From: Haematobia irritans
Lineage: Eukaryota > Arthropoda > Insecta > Diptera > Muscidae
Assembly: GCF_050003625.1 (NCBI RefSeq)
Contig: NC_134398.1
Location: 23,970,622 to 24,034,621, forward strand
Length of the DNA: 64,000 bases
Reading direction: 5' to 3'
Shown here: positions 61,980 through 64,000 of the stretch, piece after piece
Layout of the letters: every line of letters begins with the position of its first letter
Position numbering within the stretch: the first letter of the stretch is position 1
Program-made: the position numbers and the translations under genes
The notes under the pieces: generated by a model
Database searches by the model: none
Seen by the model: the letters and a program-made list of their open reading frames with translations, nothing else
Told to the model about the DNA's origin: nothing

Positions 61980-62545
61980 TTATCTGACACAATTATTATT
62001 TTAATTAAATTAAAAAACTAATAAGAATTACAGTCAGCGAATAAATTATATCATATATTAAGGATCAAAAGCAGTTGCATAGTCCTAGGGGGGGAGTAAT
62101 ATATACATTTTGTATTTTTGAGAATATACGCAGAAAACCCAATGTAACCAATTAAGTAGTCAATTTACTCTGAGAACATAATTAAAAAAAAAATAAATAA
62201 AATAAAACTAATTAATAAAAATTAATAAATTAACTGATACAATTAGTTTTTTAATTAAATTAGAAAATAAATCCAGTCAAGAAAATCATTGTAATTTTTT
62301 GTGTTCTTAATTAAAATAGCAATTATTCCAATTAACATTTCAATTATCTATATCAATCTATCTATCTATTATACCAATTAACATCTTTAATTTTTAAGGT
62401 AAGTAAAATATATTAATATTTCCAATTTCCAATTAAAAATGAATCTGAAAACTTAATCAATTAAAGATTTATCTGACACAATTAATTTTTTAATTAAATT
62501 AGTTAAAAACTAAGGCCAGTCAAGGAAATCAGGAATGTATTTTTT
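61980..62545. repeat. AATTAA-rich repeats and local duplication
   Basis: Three related blocks of CTGA(C/T)ACAATTA followed by TTTTTTAATTAAATTAG (about 61985, 62234, 62471) plus AAAT(C/T)CAGTCAAG-like phrases. Probably diverged members of the AATTAA-rich family. Confidence 0.5.
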
Positions 62546-62990
62546 TTTTTGGATCCCAACTAATATTTTAATTAATTAAACAAGCGAGTAAAGTAGAAAA
62601 TCGGAAGAGGGCGACTATAACATACACTAAACCAACTCTATCGACTTAATAAATCTATGTATTTGAAAATAAATTTGAAATATAAACCTAATAAATTTGA
62701 AATTTAAACCTAAATTTCAATGATATTTCGAAAGGTTTGTTTGATACCACAGCAGGTTACCTTTAGCTAAATTTGAGTAAGATCCGGTAAATAAATGAGA
62801 TTATTATGGTCTCTGGTGTATAAGGATATTAGGGCCAAATTTCATCAAATCGGCCCTTACATTTATATAAGAGCTACATCTTCATTGGATTTCGAAGATT
62901 TTTTTCAGGAAAGGAAACTTATGGGCTACACTGTTGTCATTCGAGTCAAACAAAAAACTACCAACATTTTTGAAAACATTTTACCAAAAA
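62546..62990. other. unique AT-rich DNA
   Basis: The plus-strand frame at 62795-63178 (127 residues) starts in unique DNA (MRLLWSLVYKDIRAKFHQIG) but its second half is 29-bp repeat translation. I do not call it a gene. Confidence 0.4.
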
Positions 62991-63180
62991 ACTTCCAAAC
63001 AAAAAAATCTTATTTTGCAAAATTTTGTTTCCATAGAAAAATTTGTCAAAATATTATTGCATTAATTTTTTTTTCAAAATTTTATTTCTACAGAAAATTT
63101 TGTCAAAATTTTATTTCTCAAGCAATTTTTTTCACAATTGTATTTCTTAAGAAATTTTTGTCAAAATTTTATTTCTAAAG
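62991..63180 (+). repeat. 29-bp satellite-like array, block 11
   Basis: About six diverged forward units. Confidence 0.85.
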
Positions 63181-63870
63181 AGGGTTCAAGTGTGGTTTTT
63201 GTTGGGTTTAATAAACTGCCTGAATTTATTCTGATAATTGGTTGATAGTTTTGCTGCAAGTAGAGGATGCTGATGAGGAATGTGGTAATTCCGAAACGTG
63301 CGTCCATCCAACCATCTTGCAGTCTATAGGGCTTTGCCCAAATAAATTTGACAAACATTCTTTTCCTCTGTTGGTTAAGCTACTCTTGTAGTTTAGTCAA
63401 TGTATGGTTTTAAGCTGAAATAAAAAATGACAACAATGCTTAAAGAACAAAACCAACAATAACAAAACAAAACAAATGGAAAAAGAAGAGGAGGCACGCT
63501 CAAAATAAACCCAGCCATGTGAATTCAAATCGATGATTTGACAGTGGCATAGGAAAAGAGATATGTTTGTTTCGAATTTATTTCGGCATAAGCCGGCTAT
63601 CAATGTACAACCTTTTTTCGGAGGGTTCAAGTGTGGTTTTTGTTGGGTTTAATAAACTGCCTGAATTTATTCTGATAATTGGTTGATAGTTTTGCTGCAA
63701 GTAGAGGATGCTGATGAGGAATGTGGTAATTCCGAAACGTGCGTCCATCCAACCATCTTGCAGTCTATAGGGCTTTGCCCAAATAAATTTGACAAACATT
63801 CTTTTCCTCTGTTGGTTAAGCTACTCTTGTAGTTTAGTCAATGTATGGTTTTAAGCTGAAATAAAAAAAT
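63181..63870. mobile_element. short element with ~247-bp direct terminal repeats
   Basis: A sequence of about 247 bp starting AGGGTTCAAGTGTGG and ending GCTGAAATAAAAAATGAC occurs at 63181-63429 and again at 63622-63871, nearly identical, around about 190 bp of different DNA. Flanks on both sides read TTTCTAAAG, a possible target duplication, though this is also array sequence. It resembles a tiny LTR-type (TRIM-like) element or a partial tandem duplication. The ends lack TG...CA, which speaks against a standard LTR. Both repeats contain the same minus-strand frame (MFVKFIWAKPYRLQDGW...), copied with the repeat and not supported as a gene. Confidence 0.6.
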
Positions 63871-64000
63871 GACATTTCTAAAGAAATTTTTTTCAAAATT
63901 TTATTTCAATAGAAAATGTTATTTTTATAGAAAATTTTGTCAAAATGTTATTTCTAAAGAAAAAATGTTAAAAATTTTATTTATGTAGAAAATTCTATCA
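63871..64000 (+). repeat. 29-bp satellite-like array, block 12 (runs off the window)
   Basis: Diverged forward units that continue block 11 after the direct-repeat element and reach the window edge. Confidence 0.85.

Noticed and set aside
63161..63799. Two near-identical minus-strand ORFs (MFVKFIWAKPYRLQDGW...)
   Set aside because: They are duplicated with the direct repeats; the frame has no domain and the duplication alone explains the similarity.

Overview
The window looks like about 64 kb of A+T-rich, gene-poor DNA from a higher fly, probably a calyptrate such as a muscid. This rests on its repeats (29-bp satellite-like arrays, tRNA-derived SINEs, Helitron-like elements with 153-bp internal repeats, DD41D and DD37E mariner relatives), on strong A+T bias and on fly-style long (TA)n tracts. 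The species is inference. I see no complete host gene. There are three weak candidate coding exons (5217-5343, 11333-11439, 36392-36520), one short ORF (53448-53615) and one TATA box followed by a splice-donor-like site (38259-38344). The window could be a very large intron or an intergenic regulatory region.

Repeat layer. About a quarter of the window is blocks of a 29-bp unit, in both orientations (240-2945, 5465-7825, 12310-13376, 14737-15515, 19355-19615, 21165-22105, 25150-27850, 28990-29560, 37335-37720, 39085-41600, 44505-45530, 47110-48285, 58675-58790 and two blocks after 62990). Long 'ORFs' rich in KFYFYRKFCQNF are readings of this repeat, not genes. Between the blocks lie SINE copies (8158, 25528, 48618, 57271, plus fragments), three copies of a Helitron-like family A (17636-19845, 50888-52455, 58552-60470), one related family B element (13377-14736), a Helitron-like element with a SINE nested in it (55959-58186), two internally deleted DD41D mariners (30811, 58796), a decayed DD37E element (54430-55442), and the 3' end of a non-LTR retrotransposon (28038-28990).

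Unique layer and main observation. The DNA between the mobile elements carries a dense set of copies of a 13-bp motif, GCATACTTTTAGG or its complement. By eye I count 13 exact matches, about 19 with one mismatch and roughly 18 weaker ones. The motif matches, from memory, the recognition core of the Drosophila insulator zinc-finger protein Su(Hw), known from the gypsy insulator. Sites are nearly absent from the transposon arrays. They form orientation blocks (forward at 32.0-36.4 kb facing reverse at 37.9-44.0 kb) and have been multiplied by local tandem duplication (10.1-10.6, 32.7-33.8, 34.7-36.4, 43.0-43.3, 46.5-47.1 kb). The working hypothesis is that this is an extended, clustered Su(Hw)-type insulator or boundary domain, not a classical gene locus.
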